This document shows positions 33,386-44,548 of a stretch of 64,000 bases of DNA, one piece after another. Source of the stretch: Lepidodermella squamata (Eukaryota > Gastrotricha); the NCBI GenBank assembly GCA_047495785.1, contig JBLDXI010000036.1:310001-374000 (forward strand), read 5' to 3'. Position numbers and translations under genes: made by a program. The notes beneath the pieces were generated by a model. It was not told the DNA's origin. It saw only the letters and a program-made list of their open reading frames with translations, and ran no database searches. The stretch's first letter is position 1. Each line of letters begins with the position of its first letter.

Positions 33386-34969
33386 ATGCGGCATTTAACC
33401 ACGATTCTTATACTGATTTCCGGGAGAGCTCATACGCAAGTTCAGGCTGAATCTGTTCTAGAGCAGTCGTGCATCGTGCCAAATGTGACCGCAGGACTTG
33501 TAAACCGAGTGAACTCGGAAACTTTAGAAGTTTCCGCCCAAGTTTTGCGTCCTGGAACTGTTCTGAAGATAGGCGAGACAGTGAATGTGATATGCAACTC
33601 CGGATATTCGTACTCCTCCCCCGTTACTATTGCGACGTGTCTCCCACCCTTCAGCCCAATGATAAATGGAACCTGTAATCGTATGTGTAAGTAAATATTC
33701 AGTTTAAAATGAGTAGGAGCCTCGGCTAATCTTTTCGAATTTTTAATCACGGCTATAATTGCCTCTCCAGATTGTGGACCACTCCCTTCGATACAGGGCG
33801 GATTTGTAAGGTCAGGCCCGTCGACAAAAGGCGCCATTCGGAACATTACCTGCTACCAGAATTTCGTTGCGCGAGGAAACACAACAATAGCCTGCCTTGC
33901 TAACTCAACGTGGTCGAACCCTGGATACTGCATTTCAAAGCAGCAACTTGTGAGCTTGACTCGGCTAGGATATTTTTTAGTTCAGGTAATGATCGCACCT
34001 TAATCTGCACCTAAACATTATACGTTAACTGTCATAATTTAAGAACTTTAAATTCATTTACAACTTCCTAGATTCGGACGTGTGAACATTTCTTACATTC
34101 CAATTTTCAAACAGTATGATGAGTTGTGGAATGCAACGGGTGAGGCTGATATTGCGCTGGTGCGACGACTCGTAGCGGAGATTGACGCAATCACCGGCGG
34201 CAACTTCGACGCGAACAAACGCTATCCTATAAAATACGCAAATTATATCGAAAACGCTACGCTGCTACGCCATTTGCTGAAGTCGCCTCATGGGCAACCT
34301 GGCCAGCTACTCGAAATCGCTCGGCTGTTTCTAGATCGCGGTGCTGATGTCAACGAAGGTGCGCCACTGGTCGCCGCGGCCGGGAAAGGATATCTCGAAA
34401 TTGTTCGGCTGTTGCTCGACCGCAACGCCAATGTCGATGCTTCAACTGACCAAGGTGATTACACTGCGCTGATGGTTGCAGCCGGCTCGGGACACCTCGA
34501 GGTTGTCCGGCTGTTGATAGACCGTAAAGCAAGTATCGATATTAAGGATAATGACATATTCTCCCCGCCGTTGATTCGGGCTACTGTTCATGGGCACATC
34601 GAAATTGTCCGGCTGCTGCTCGACCGAAATGCGTCGATCAACAACTGGGATATTTTTCACGAGACGGCGTTGATGAAGTCGGCTGCTGCAGGGCAAGTCG
34701 AGATTGCTCGACTGTTGCTGAACAGAAATGCTTCAATTGAAGCCGAAACTCCCCAGGGTGAGACGGCATTGATTTTCGCAGCCTGGCGTGGTAACGTTGA
34801 GATTGTTCGGATGTTGCTTGATAGAGGTGCGAAAGTGAACGTTGCAGATGATTATGGCCGCACGCCTCTAGTAAGGGCCGTATGCGCGAATAGAACTGAC
34901 GCTGCTGCTCTGCTGCGATTGCGAGGAGCAATCGATAACGGGTTCAGTTGTGAAAACTTTAAATCGTGA
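33386..34969 (+). CDS. Signal peptide, two sushi (CCP) domains, then ankyrin repeats (454 aa model)
   Basis: Exon 1 (33386-33680) encodes a hydrophobic leader and a sushi-like module (CNSGYSYSSPVTIATCLPP). Exon 2 (33771-33985) encodes a second sushi module (CGPLPSIQGGFV..., ITCYQNFVARGNTTIAC, STWSNPGYC). The next open exon carries six or seven ankyrin repeats (LEIVRLLLDRNANVDA, YTALMVAAGSGHLEVV) and ends at 34969. An acceptor at TTTTCAAACAG|TATGATGAG (exon from 34115) joins in phase 0 and closes at 455 codons. However, another acceptor, TCCTAG at 34071, would end the sushi protein after about 15 residues. The ankyrin exon has no early ATG of its own. A secreted ankyrin protein is odd, so two separate genes remain possible. 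Confidence 0.55.
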
Positions 34970-37457
34970 CTATTTTGAAGTTACGACCATAGGTTTTGCC
35001 AGACATCATAAACAGTAAATTTAGATAGTTTTGTGACACCCTAATTTATTCCTCCCTGAGCAGCAAGTGCACGTTTTTTTGCGAAATACTGCCAAGTTCC
35101 AGTGGGAATTGCAAGAAACTGCCTGAAAACGCCGTTTACTGCCATTTTTCATCTTTTTTCAAAACTTACTGCAGTATTTGGAAAAAACTGGAAGTTAAAA
35201 GCTGGAAACCGCAGTAACTTCGCGAAATTGACAGTTGTTCATGAAACTTGGGAAATTCGGCATTTAGCGACCCGAAGTTAACTGCCAGGTAAAATATTTC
35301 TTCGCCGCCGTTAAAAACTTTCGATTTTTCTTTATTTTCACTGCGAAGTCAGAAATAGTGAACGAAAGTGAACGAAATTCGATGCCTCGGCCTCTAGTTT
35401 TTTGCCGAAAATTCCCTGGCTCGAAAACTGCCTTCTACCTATCCGAATCAATCTGTTTTTATTTATCATGAAATTTCTCGTTTTTCTCGATTTTACCTAA
35501 TTTTTCCTAATTATTTACCTGGATCCTAACCGAATTTTTATTTTTTGCAGCCTGAACCATCTAAAATATAAGAATGACAGCAAAATTCGATAATTTGGAT
35601 TTTGCTTAAAAGCCAAATTTTTAATGACTGAAAATTGTCGCTCTAAATAAAAGCTGAAATAGGGCAAAATCATTGTTATTGGGGCGCTCGATTGTTGTGC
35701 ACACAGGCCTCGGGGTGTTGCGTAATCACGCCATGCTTCAAAAATGTGGCTTTTTGGTTCCTTCAAATCATCATATTTTTGTTTTCAATTCCAAAACATC
35801 CATCCCTATGTCCTATTTAGTAAGAATTTTTCGTCCGGCCTCAATTTCGCATTCTGAGCTTCATCGTTGCCTTGCTACCAGGTGTGTCGACCAGGCAATT
35901 TGGACAAGTCAGATATTTATCGAATTTTCAAGGTAATTTTGAAATTAATTCCGTTTTCTTTAATTTACCCGCAACTTTTGAAGGTTTGTCCTGCGAATCG
36001 AATTTGCAGTCGAACCAGTCTCAACGGGCCGGTCAGCAATTCGTAACGGTATCGATGAATAATTAACAAGGTATTTCAGTGTTCAATTAATTTCAATTAT
36101 AATCTACAGGTTATCGGGCCTGCTCCAGTGGCGGTTTCTGCATCAGTCACAGCCGTTGTTCGAGCGTCTCGTGAAACATCATTCACTATTAACTTGACAA
36201 TTTTTCAATTTTCTTTTATTGATCAGTTTTGATGAATAAAATGATAATTGCATCGACGGATTTGCGTGAAGGGTAAAACTGTCTTTTTTGAAACAGAGAG
36301 TGAAAGCCGCATTTTTAATAGTGAATGCGAAGTACAAATGGCCCTGAGTGAAAGTTCTAGTGAAATTAGCAACGAGCAAGTGACTGCGCAGTAGAAACCA
36401 TCTCTCACCACAAAAACTCTCACCGCAGAAAACCACCCAGAAAACTGTCCAGCTCGGCAAAAAACTAGACTTTTGACAGAATACTGCCAACAGAAAAACT
36501 CTCGCTAATTTGCATATTTAGTTTTTTTGATCTAGGCAGTTAAAAGGCCCGAAATTGTCGCTCAGGGCTTCTATCAAAAATGACGTCCCAAGTATGATTT
36601 ATGATTTATATGACTTTAAATAACAAGTGATTAATAAAAGTTACTTCGAAAATTCTGGTTCTGTATACTGTAGCTCAGGGAAATTTCGGACGCTTTGAAT
36701 ATCAGATGAATAGCTTTGAAACGACGAACAGTGGAAACACACGATGCATAAAATTCGCCCTCTCGACGGATTTCGCATGGCGTGAGAAACGAGGTGATTG
36801 GAACGATAACTTATTTTTCAGAAAGTTTGTAAGCAAGGAAACTCAAATTTCGAATCGGAACCTCCTCATATCTCGTATCATTTTGGGAATGCTCGAAATG
36901 CGAAACTAACGGCATCATTCTCTCAGCACCCAGTTATCTTGAGTAAAATGAAAACCGGATTGCTATTTGCAGGGCCAATCAGCTACAATTTAGCATTCAA
37001 CAAATGCGGCTGCGCAACAATACTGTATGTTGAAGTTTTCTCAATTTCTTCGGAAAATAGGGCCGCTGAAAACTGAAAACCCACAAGGAATTCCGTATGC
37101 AAATGAGCGTCCAGAATTACCCGCTCATTATCCAACTCTATTCATAAATCTTTTCGATCGCCAAAATCAGGTGAAAATCGTTTAATATACCCGAAAATAT
37201 ACACATAAATCATCAACACTTATACACATTATACACCTTCGTACTGGAAATCATCGATTTTTGAAATTTGAGTTACTTTTGATCGGGTACTTTTGACCGT
37301 CGCGAGAAACAGTGTGAACGTCGATTGCAAAAACATGCGTGAACACTGTGTGTTGTAGCATTGTGTTGTATTGTGTTGTAGCATCAACTCACGTTAAGTT
37401 TTCGAAATTTCAGTCAACATTCGCGACGTTCAGTCAGCTTTCGCTCAGCGGTACAAG
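34970..37457. other. Intergenic, no supported gene (2.5 kb)
   Basis: It contains only short ORFs without recognisable domains. Three blocks repeat ACTGCC/AACTGCC-rich text near 35080-35300. Nothing is supported as a gene. Confidence 0.5.
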
Positions 37458-37667
37458 TCAGTATACCACTTGTACTGCTTTAAACCATTTACCTAAAATC
37501 GGCCCTACATAGGAGCAAGATTTCCCTTCCTCTGCTACCCGCGCCGCTTCCGCCGGCTGCGCTTCCACGCGGCCGGATGATCTGGCACAGATAGCTACTC
37601 TTCCCCCTTGAAAATGCTGTTGTTGCAGCTCAATTTCTAGCCTATAATAGTTTTGTCCGGCCTCCAA
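37458..37667 (-). pseudogene. Partial copy of the tiny secreted-protein exon 2
   Basis: It encodes SSGRVEAQPAEAARVAEEG followed by KSCSYVGPILGKWFK, which lines up with GREEAEPAETARVGESC in the 32 kb locus. It lacks the first unit's cysteines and stops before the second cysteine of the second unit. No exon 1 or signal peptide was found upstream. Confidence 0.55.
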
Positions 37668-37908
37668 CCCTCAAGCTTCGGTGCGCCATTGCGGGTAAAA
37701 GCGAAACAAAATCATTGTAAATTGAGAATAACCGTTTAATTGCTTCGGATTACACAACAAACCTTCCACATTCATCGCAATTATTTTTATTGTTAAACCG
37801 CACATCACCATCTGCAAGCGTGCTGCTCTCTCCTCATCTCACCCAGCAGCATTCAATCGCATGTGACTCCAGCCTAACGCCGACCACAAACCAATGCATG
37901 GCCAAACT

Positions 37909-38205
37909 CTACCAGGCTGGGCGATCCTCCATCGCTTCGTACCGTGCTGCCTCCACCGGTTGCGCCTCCTCCTCGCGGCCGGGCCAGGATAATTTGACGC
38001 ACATCAGACCGCCGTGCCCGTTTTTTACAAGCTTACCCGGAGCACCCTTAGCAAGTGCGCAGCGATCTCCTTCCTTTCGTTCTGCGACTGCCATGAGAGT
38101 AACAGCGGCCTATGTGGAAATGAAACATCAGGCTACAAAGGCTATACATGACGTAAAGACGCTTCTCACCAAAACGACGATCGCCAATGTAAGCTTAGTT
38201 GCCAT
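37909..38205 (-). CDS. Tiny secreted protein, 78 aa
   Basis: Exon 1 (38205-38170, MATKLTLAIVVL) and exon 2 (38109-37909) join in phase 0 (donor GTGAGA, acceptor TTCCACATAG), 79 codons. The signal peptide runs to about residue 20. The mature chain has two cysteines in the unit EGDRCALAKGAPGKLVKNG followed by LMC, then an acidic, Ala/Glu-rich tail. It is the intact relative of the 32 kb and 16 kb loci. The function is unknown. Confidence 0.6.
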
Positions 38206-38346
38206 GAGTAGTTGAATGGTTAGAATGAAATATTTCGACTTTATCTTTAAGATAGAAACGTGAATAATGAACTGAGCAGAGTTTGGCTGCTTTATAAGCA
38301 CTTTGCCAGTCATTCAGTGTCTACGTCAGCACTCGACCGACTTGGC

Positions 38347-38566
38347 GAAGATGCAGAAAGTTAATTTCACGCCATTTGGTTCTATTTCCGGCAAACTGTT
38401 ATGGCGCGCAAGTCGCGATATTCACGGTGGATTGATAAATAAGATAACTGAGCGCGCAGCGCGGCTGATTCAACAAATTCAAGTTATTGTGAAACCATCA
38501 AACAATGATGGAAAATTGACAGAGGCGTCGGTACAGCGGTCTAAAATGCCAAGTGCGTTTTTCTAA
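38347..38566 (+). CDS. Duplicated small ORF, copy 1 (unknown)
   Basis: It encodes FTPFGSISGKLLWRASRD followed by IHGGLINKITERAARLIQQI. The same reading frame is kept at 43378-43620 (FTPFESISSTLLWRDIHDG), despite many nucleotide differences and in-frame codon gains or losses. This points to selection on the protein or a recent coding ancestor. I do not recognise a domain; the second half is likely helical. The start codon is not certain, and it may be one exon of a larger gene. Confidence 0.4.
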
Positions 38567-38689
38567 AATTTTACAGGAGGCGAAAACACATAATTATGCA
38601 ATTATGTAATTACTATTTATCATGGATCTTGGAATTTTCTGAATTTTCTGTTGAAAACCGAAGCGGAACTTGAAGGTCGAAAATCGCTA

Positions 38690-39130
38690 AGCCAATGATG
38701 CAGGTGATCATGAAACAGGCAGAGACAAGAGACAAGCCAGTGTTCGACATCCCGGAGTCGTTGCTATGACACCAGCCAGGTAACACGACAACGCCGTGGG
38801 GCGAAAACAGGGGCCAAGGAGACGTAGAATTGAGATCGCGGCGCCGAGACAAGATGTCCAGCAAGTTTCAGGCGTTGAAGTCAAACATCACCGAGGCTGC
38901 CCCAATGACCGTGAACAAGGAGATGCGTAGCCATAACCCATAACCAGTGAGCTATCGGCAAATCGACGAACATCAGTGGTGATAAACTGAACGCCATTGA
39001 CATCGACCAGCGAAGCGCCAGAAGTCATCGGCCCAGGCGATACCTCTTTCAGCATAGCGTTGGCATTGTGGACGAATTAGAACTGGGTAGCGAAGTGGGT
39101 GGCCGTCCGGCAAGGATTTTGGTTCGATTC
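38690..39130. repeat. Segmental repeat, copy 1 (empty-site copy)
   Basis: GAATTGAGATCGCGGCGCC through GTGGCCGTCCGGCAAGGATTTT is repeated in rearranged form at 43930-44110 and 44335-45270. At about 38974-38983 it has CAGTGGTGAT running directly into AAACTGAACGCC, where the other copy is interrupted by a GC-rich foldback element. Confidence 0.75.
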
Positions 39131-39209
39131 ATTCTGTCAAAGAAATGTCAAGACTTGGCCAGGCACAATTCAAAGTTCTATTCTATTCTATTCATATTAT
39201 ATGCTACTT

Positions 39210-39375
39210 TATTGAGAATGAATCGAACATTGAGATCTGCCATTCATGACCTTTATTATCACAGAGAAATAACTGAAGCGAACATGGCATTGCCTAATTG
39301 ATAATCACATGATATCACAAGCTAGTTAGCTCTTATACGATGGCGGGATGCCAGCCGGCAGATCTTTACATTCCT
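39210..39375. repeat. Dispersed repeat, copy 1
   Basis: TGGCGGGATGCCAGCCGGCAG and the preceding 130 bp match 50895-51060 closely. No coding potential is seen. Confidence 0.7.
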
Positions 39376-40485
39376 TTAACACTTTGCTAGAAGGTATTCA
39401 CGCATTGGAAAAAACATCCTGCAAATTTCGATTCTTAGCTCCGGGCTTCGGATTTGCTCAATCTAAACCGTCACTCGAAATTTCACAAAACAGGACGGTG
39501 GTCTATTCATATACTTGATGATTTTCCTAGAAGAGTTAGATTTTTACTGATTTGATACTAGGTGAGGCGGCAGGAACAACTCATGATCATGATACATGAC
39601 CCCTTGAATAATATTAATCGTGATGCTCAGTCAATTTACCCAAATACAATTACTACAAAAACTTGAATCTACAATCACACGGTACCATAAAATTGTCTTC
39701 AAAAATGATGTCATACTTAATTTTGGAGGTTTGCTTTGTTTTTTGCAAACGAACGGATAACATGGAGTTTATAGTAAAACTGCCCAGTGTAGAAGATGGG
39801 AATTTTACCGAAAGTGGGTATAGGTAAGTGTCTCCCCCCCCCCCCTCCTAACATCGCTGATGTGCATAAATAACCACTGTGCTAATGTGCACACAGTTGG
39901 CATGTTTAATCGCGCTAGGAAATCTCGAAAAACTTGGCACTTTCGAGAATTTCGTTGAATTTGTACAATTTGACTGCGCCATCATGTCGGCCGTATGAAA
40001 ATAGGCTAGAAACATTCAAAATCTCATTTTTTTTAATGGCGACTTGGCCTGATCCACATATCGATGTGTTTAGAGAAACAGACGTAGAACGCTCGACCGA
40101 GTTCTGTGCAAAAGTTCAACGATAAATTCATGTCTCTCACAACGTTTTAGTTGCTGGAACAGCTTCAAGCTTCAAGCCTGATGTGTCAAGGAAGCGTTCT
40201 CGGATACTCGGGCATCAGTAGAGCTGACGGCAACTCTACCAAGCACCATTGACCTGAACGTTCGCGAGTTCGAGGTTGAAAAGAGCGAGATCAGGGCGAC
40301 TCGTGTACCCAATAATGCAATATTCCGATGTAGCAGACTAAATGAACGCGAGATGAAGACAATGACCAGGGAAACACTATTGGGACTATTGCTGCCCTTG
40401 GGAATCGGAATGACGACAAGTCTTAACATTCTCACTTAATAATGATTATAAAATTCTATCGAAAAGTTATCGCGGTTTATTTGAA
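39376..40485. repeat. Left part of the 39.5-42 kb segmental duplication
   Basis: About 39525-39710 (TTAGATTTTTACTGATTTGAT through GGTACCATAAAATTGTC) is repeated at 56515-56705. A poly-C run lies at about 39836-39846. No gene is supported; the ORF at 39934-40125 has no domain. Confidence 0.6.
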
Positions 40486-40842
40486 TCAGTTTTTGCTATA
40501 GACTACAGTTTTCTTATCGAGTGGTTGTTCAAGAGAAGGCGCACACTCCGCATATAGGTTGCACTGTGTTGAGCCGATGGTGATATCGAAGGCGGCGCAC
40601 TGTTCCGTGGCCGAGCACAGTTGGGCGCAGTTTTCAGGCTTCGAAACGGCATAGCGACGGAATTGTGGCAACTTGCAGCGGTGACTCACAAGCGAGTAAC
40701 TGGCAATGACCGGCTTTGAAAGATGACCTGAGTCGAATTTCGGAGGTGCGGCCTGATTTAAACGACCCAAGGTGATTATTGTGGCTGCTATTAGGCAAAT
40801 TACAATGATGACTGTGCACACGTCGTAAATTTTTGCCGGCAT
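40486..40842 (-). CDS. Small type II membrane protein with PAN/apple-like cysteine domain (118 aa)
   Basis: A single uninterrupted ORF. It has a short N-terminus, one membrane segment at about residues 8-26 (VCTVIIVICLIAATIITLG), then a cysteine-rich C-terminal domain with spacing C..C...C......C.AFD....C.LYAEC, typical of PAN/apple-type folds (RCKLPQFRRYAVSKPENC, then CAAFDITIGSTQC). The fold is inferred from this pattern only. The domain would face the lumen or outside. The 3' end of a second copy survives near 56795-56840, cut by a MULE insertion. Confidence 0.6.
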   Translation of the reverse strand: MPAKIYDVCTVIIVICLIAATIITLGRLNQAAPPKFDSGHLSKPVIASYSLVSHRCKLPQFRRYAVSKPENCAQLCSATEQCAAFDITIGSTQCNLYAECAPSLEQPLDKKTVVYSKN

Positions 40843-41412
40843 TATTATAGTAATTGAGCGATGATGGAAAAGTGTAAATAATATATCAACGAATACAAAT
40901 TACTACTACGAATGCTTTGTTGTTCCGTGTTCGCAGTACTCTCTCTGTGTTATCAGCTGTATTTTGATCTTTTTGTCATCCGAAGTGACGAAGAATATTA
41001 TTACAGCGACTATTTTACTGACAAAAATATATGTTTGGCTTGAATAGAATAGAACTTCACCTCTTGAATTGAGCAACTCGAACCTTCTTATAGGATTTGA
41101 GTGACAATCATTTCCCTCAATTTTCCTGCATTAGTGACTAGCGACGTATTATCTCCGAGCTGGGGAATATTTTGGAGTAATTTTGGGGTAAAGGCCTCCC
41201 TGGGGTGTTTCCGTGTCTTCATTTCGGAACCTTGGAACCTTGACCTTGGAACCAACCTTGGCCCAAGGTTCCAAGGTCACGAAATGAAGACACGGAAACA
41301 CGGATTTCGCAGAGTCAAAGTCCAACTACGTGTTGCTCTGATGGTCGATATGATAGCATCAATGGGATCAATGGGGCTTGGCAGCACGCGATTCTAACAA
41401 TTGATTAATATA

Positions 41413-41589
41413 CAGTACTCCCTCGATAAAAGCACTGGGAGCCAGACCCGTTCGTTTAACAAGGGTGCCGTACCTTACGAAAAAGCAAAAAATTGGCACC
41501 ATGTGGGGCGCTAATCCTCTTCCGATCGTAAACAGCCCTCGATAAGGAAACGGTCTTATAAAAAGGTTGCCTTTAACGAGGGAGCACTG
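41413..41589. mobile_element. 177-bp pogo/Tigger-like MITE
   Basis: The ends are inverted (CAGTACTCCCTCGATAAA and TTTAACGAGGGAGCACTG) and flanked by TA on both sides. CAGT-type ends with a TA duplication fit the pogo/Tigger branch of Tc1/mariner. No coding capacity. Confidence 0.75.
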
Positions 41590-41926
41590 TAGTATGAAAA
41601 AAATGACACCCACCAACCCGACCAGCCCCACTGTCGCGACCGACCCAGCAACAAGTAGTTTGACACTGCATATACAGACTAAGATCTTCTAACTCCCCGC
41701 CCCGCAACATCTCTTCCTGTATCCCACGCGGATTGCTCTCTGGGTACCCACGGCAATCCTCTCTAGAAAAACGAAAAATACGATTCATAACGAAATTATA
41801 ATTGAAATATCGCCATTGATGAAAGCATTGAGGCAATGCGCTCTAAAGACGTATTCAGCTAAAATGTCGACTATCCAATAGCCAAAACAAATAAACTTAC
41901 TTTTGTTTTGAACTGTCATTTTTTTC

Positions 41927-42089
41927 ATGATCTTAAATAGAAGCCTCACTGCCATCCTTTCTTCCATTACCATTATTTTACTACTCGGAATAGCTTCTCA
42001 CCACAATAATCGATCCAAAGGCTGCGAACAAGTGCGGCTAAATAACAACCGATCGAGCGGAATTGAATGGCTCGAAAAAATCTACCGAA
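41927..42089 (+). pseudogene. Glycosyltransferase-like copy 6, 5' piece only
   Basis: MILNRSLTAILSSITIILLLG through GIEWLEKIYR matches the start of copy 7 (58231 onward), including the anchor. After this point homology ends abruptly and the frame runs into unrelated sequence to 42283. The GYWLWKPY core and exon 2 are absent. The upstream 250 bp also match copy 7's upstream region. Confidence 0.8.
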
Positions 42090-42361
42090 ATCTAGCAAAT
42101 TTTCCAAATCCATTTAAGTGGTTGAAACGTCGTAATTTTTTTCTTAGTGGTGCATTAGGGTCCATCTTATCTTGCAACGTGAAAGAAATGTTGATGCCAA
42201 GGAAGGAAACCAATCAACAAGCGGTTCGCCGACAAATTTTAACATCAAGCAACGTCAGAAATTTCTCAAATTTCATGATTTAGTTATTAATCCAGCCACG
42301 AAAACTTGAAAATTCTCTTGAAACCTTTAGCTTCAGTTCTCAAGCAATAGAGCAATAGAGC

Positions 42362-42721
42362 TTGGACCGATTTCGAAACTACAACTGGACATCTCTAAAT
42401 GAGTTCCGCGACTGGAACGCTTCCCATCATTTTGGTCAACGCGCCGCGCCGGGTTTCAGGTGCCACTGTCGATACTTTCAAACGCAGTATGTTTGCGGCC
42501 ATTCGTTGGGCTTCGATGTTCAGGTTCTTAACAAGCCGAAACCCATCTGGGTCCAGTTGGAGCTTTCAAAGCTGGAAAGGTGCAACAAGCCCGGGCGTCC
42601 ACCGAGAGACAAGCCAGCTTTAAAAGTTGACGTTCCAGCTGTGACACCGTTGCCTGGCTGGGATGTAGACCAGGTTTCTCGCCTCGCTACGAGCAACACG
42701 CTGATCCTAAATTCATGTTGA
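42362..42721 (+). mobile_element. SWIM zinc-finger ORF, likely MULE-derived
   Basis: The ORF contains FRCHCRYFQTQYVCGH, a CxC...CxH SWIM finger (residues about 33-48), followed by NKPGRPPRDKPALK, a basic GRPP tail often found after SWIM in Mutator-like and related transposon proteins. No catalytic core is seen nearby. It is best read as a transposon C-terminal fragment joined to the truncated copy 6 region. Confidence 0.5.
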
Positions 42722-43377
42722 GTTGAACATGTTTTCGAAACATTTTTTCATTGACTTATATGGCAATAATTATGGGGACTTAACTTATTGCCGATGGTGA
42801 ATCCTCAAGAATCGAACTTCTGTCTAAAACGTTAAACCGAAACGCCTTGAATTCAAAACAATAATAGTAGTACGTAGTACACACTATGTACTACTGATCC
42901 AAATTGTTGACTGATCACTGCTACATATTAAAACGATGAATGGTCCAAACCTTTGTTTCGTCTCACTGTGTTCACTTTTCCTGTCCTAAATCTGAACCTG
43001 TCCTGAAATTATCTGTTGCTTTTTCCTTCAAACATTGTCAAGCTGCCCTCTCTTGGGTGTCATAGCTTCTAAATAAATAAATAATAAAATAAATACACAA
43101 ACAGCCGTCATGAAATGTCGTGGTCTTTACTCTTCAACAATCGTCAATAACTGCCATGAACCGCCGGTTTGTTATCCTTGCTGCAGTCCTCCTATTTTTT
43201 TCGCAACTCGAAAGTGTCTGCTTCTGGAAAGAAATTACAAAAAAGTGTACTTACATTTGCATTTTTTTTGTAATTTTTTCGATTTTTCGCTAAGCCGTAG
43301 TCCATTAGTTCGAAGGTCGCAAAACTCGCGAAATTAGATATTACGGGATTGAAAAATCGATCAAGCACGCGAGTGAC
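42722..43377. other. Non-coding, with retrotransposon-like tail
   Basis: Near 43068-43096 is an AAATAAATAAATAATAAAATAAATA tail of the kind that ends non-LTR retrotransposons; no coding part is preserved upstream. No gene is supported. Confidence 0.4.
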
Positions 43378-43692
43378 TTGGCAAAGGTGCGGGAATTTAG
43401 TTTTACGCCATTTGAGTCTATTTCCAGCACACTGTTATGGCGCGATATTCACGATGGCTTGAGAAATGAGATAACTAAGCGCGCAGTGCGGCTGATTCAA
43501 CAAATTGAAGAAATTATCAAACAATCAAACAATGATGGAAGATTGACAACGGCGTCTCGGTACAGCGTTCCGAAAGTCCGAAAGTGCCAAGTGCTTTTTT
43601 CCATACCGTATTTAACGAATTATAAGACCCTGCCCTGTATTTTTTTCAAACGAGGTTCAAGTCCTGCCTTGTATTTGGGGTCTGCCCTTTAA
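43378..43692 (+). CDS. Duplicated small ORF, copy 2 (unknown)
   Basis: It encodes FSFTPFESISSTLLWRDIHD, then KRAVRLIQQIEEIIKQSNND, matching the ORF at 38347-38566 in frame. Beyond about 43600 the ORF reads through sequence with iterated TCTGCCCTTTAATT units (43620-43725), unlike copy 1, so the true end is uncertain. No known domain. Confidence 0.35.
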   Translation: MAKVREFSFTPFESISSTLLWRDIHDGLRNEITKRAVRLIQQIEEIIKQSNNDGRLTTASRYSVPKVRKCQVLFSIPYLTNYKTLPCIFFKRGSSPALYLGSAL

Positions 43693-43919
43693 TTCGGCTC
43701 TGCCCTTTAATTTTTCGAACCTAATCAGTCACCTGAAGAGTACCTAGATCAACCGCCGAATATCCACAGTAGCTACTGCCATCCACCATCCACCTGTGAC
43801 TACACGCGTGGAAAGTGTGTGCTCAAGTGGATTAAGGTGGATAAAGGACGATTAGTGCACTTACTGACGACAAATCGCAACCTATCCAACTTTAACAAGT
43901 TACCAGCAGGCGCTCATGT

Positions 43920-44110
43920 AAGCCAAACGGTCGTTGAATTGAGATCGTGGCGCCTGCGACAAGCTGTCCATATTTTCATATTTGAAGTCAAACATCAGCG
44001 AGGCTGCCCCAACCGTGAACAAGGATATGCGTACCCATACTCAGTGAGCCGTCGGCAAATCGAGCGCGCAAGCCAGTGCGAGACCTTGAGCTTGAGGGCT
44101 GGCTCGAGGA
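43920..44110. repeat. Segmental repeat, copy 2a
   Basis: GAATTGAGATCGTGGCGCC through AAGCCAGTGCGAGACCTTGAG is repeated again at 44340-44520 and in part at 38826-38960. Two local copies about 420 bp apart show a tandem duplication. Confidence 0.7.
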
Positions 44111-44548
44111 AATGCCGCCACTCATAATTTATTATTCGTTACATAGTGTGAGCAAGCCATTAGAAGGCGTTACGGGCTAGTATTATCCATATAGTCCATC
44201 TTGAAATCTGGTTTCATGGCTACTATCCTCTACTTCTGAGACTTGGAAGTGTCGACTTTCCCGTCTCAAAGTCGTTGCTATGACACCATTCTGGAATCTC
44301 GACAACGCCATGAAGCGAAGACAGGGGTTCAACAGTCGTTGAATCGAGATCGTGGCGCCCGAGACAAGCTATCTAGAGAGTTGCGGGCGTTGAAGTCGAA
44401 CATCAGCGAGGCTTTCCCAATCAATGCTTGACCGTGAACAAGGAGATGCGTAGCCATAATCAGTGAGCCGTCGGCAAATCGAGCGCGCAAGCCAGTGCGA
44501 GACCTTGAGCTTAAGGGCTGGATCTAGGAGTCAACCGACAGTGGTGAT

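Noticed and set aside
33442-33846. 134-codon minus-strand ORF over the sushi exons
   Set aside because: It is antisense shadow; the plus strand has a leader, two sushi modules and good splice sites.
39836-39846. Poly-C run as a functional element
   Set aside because: A short homopolymer with no associated gene; likely simple repeat.
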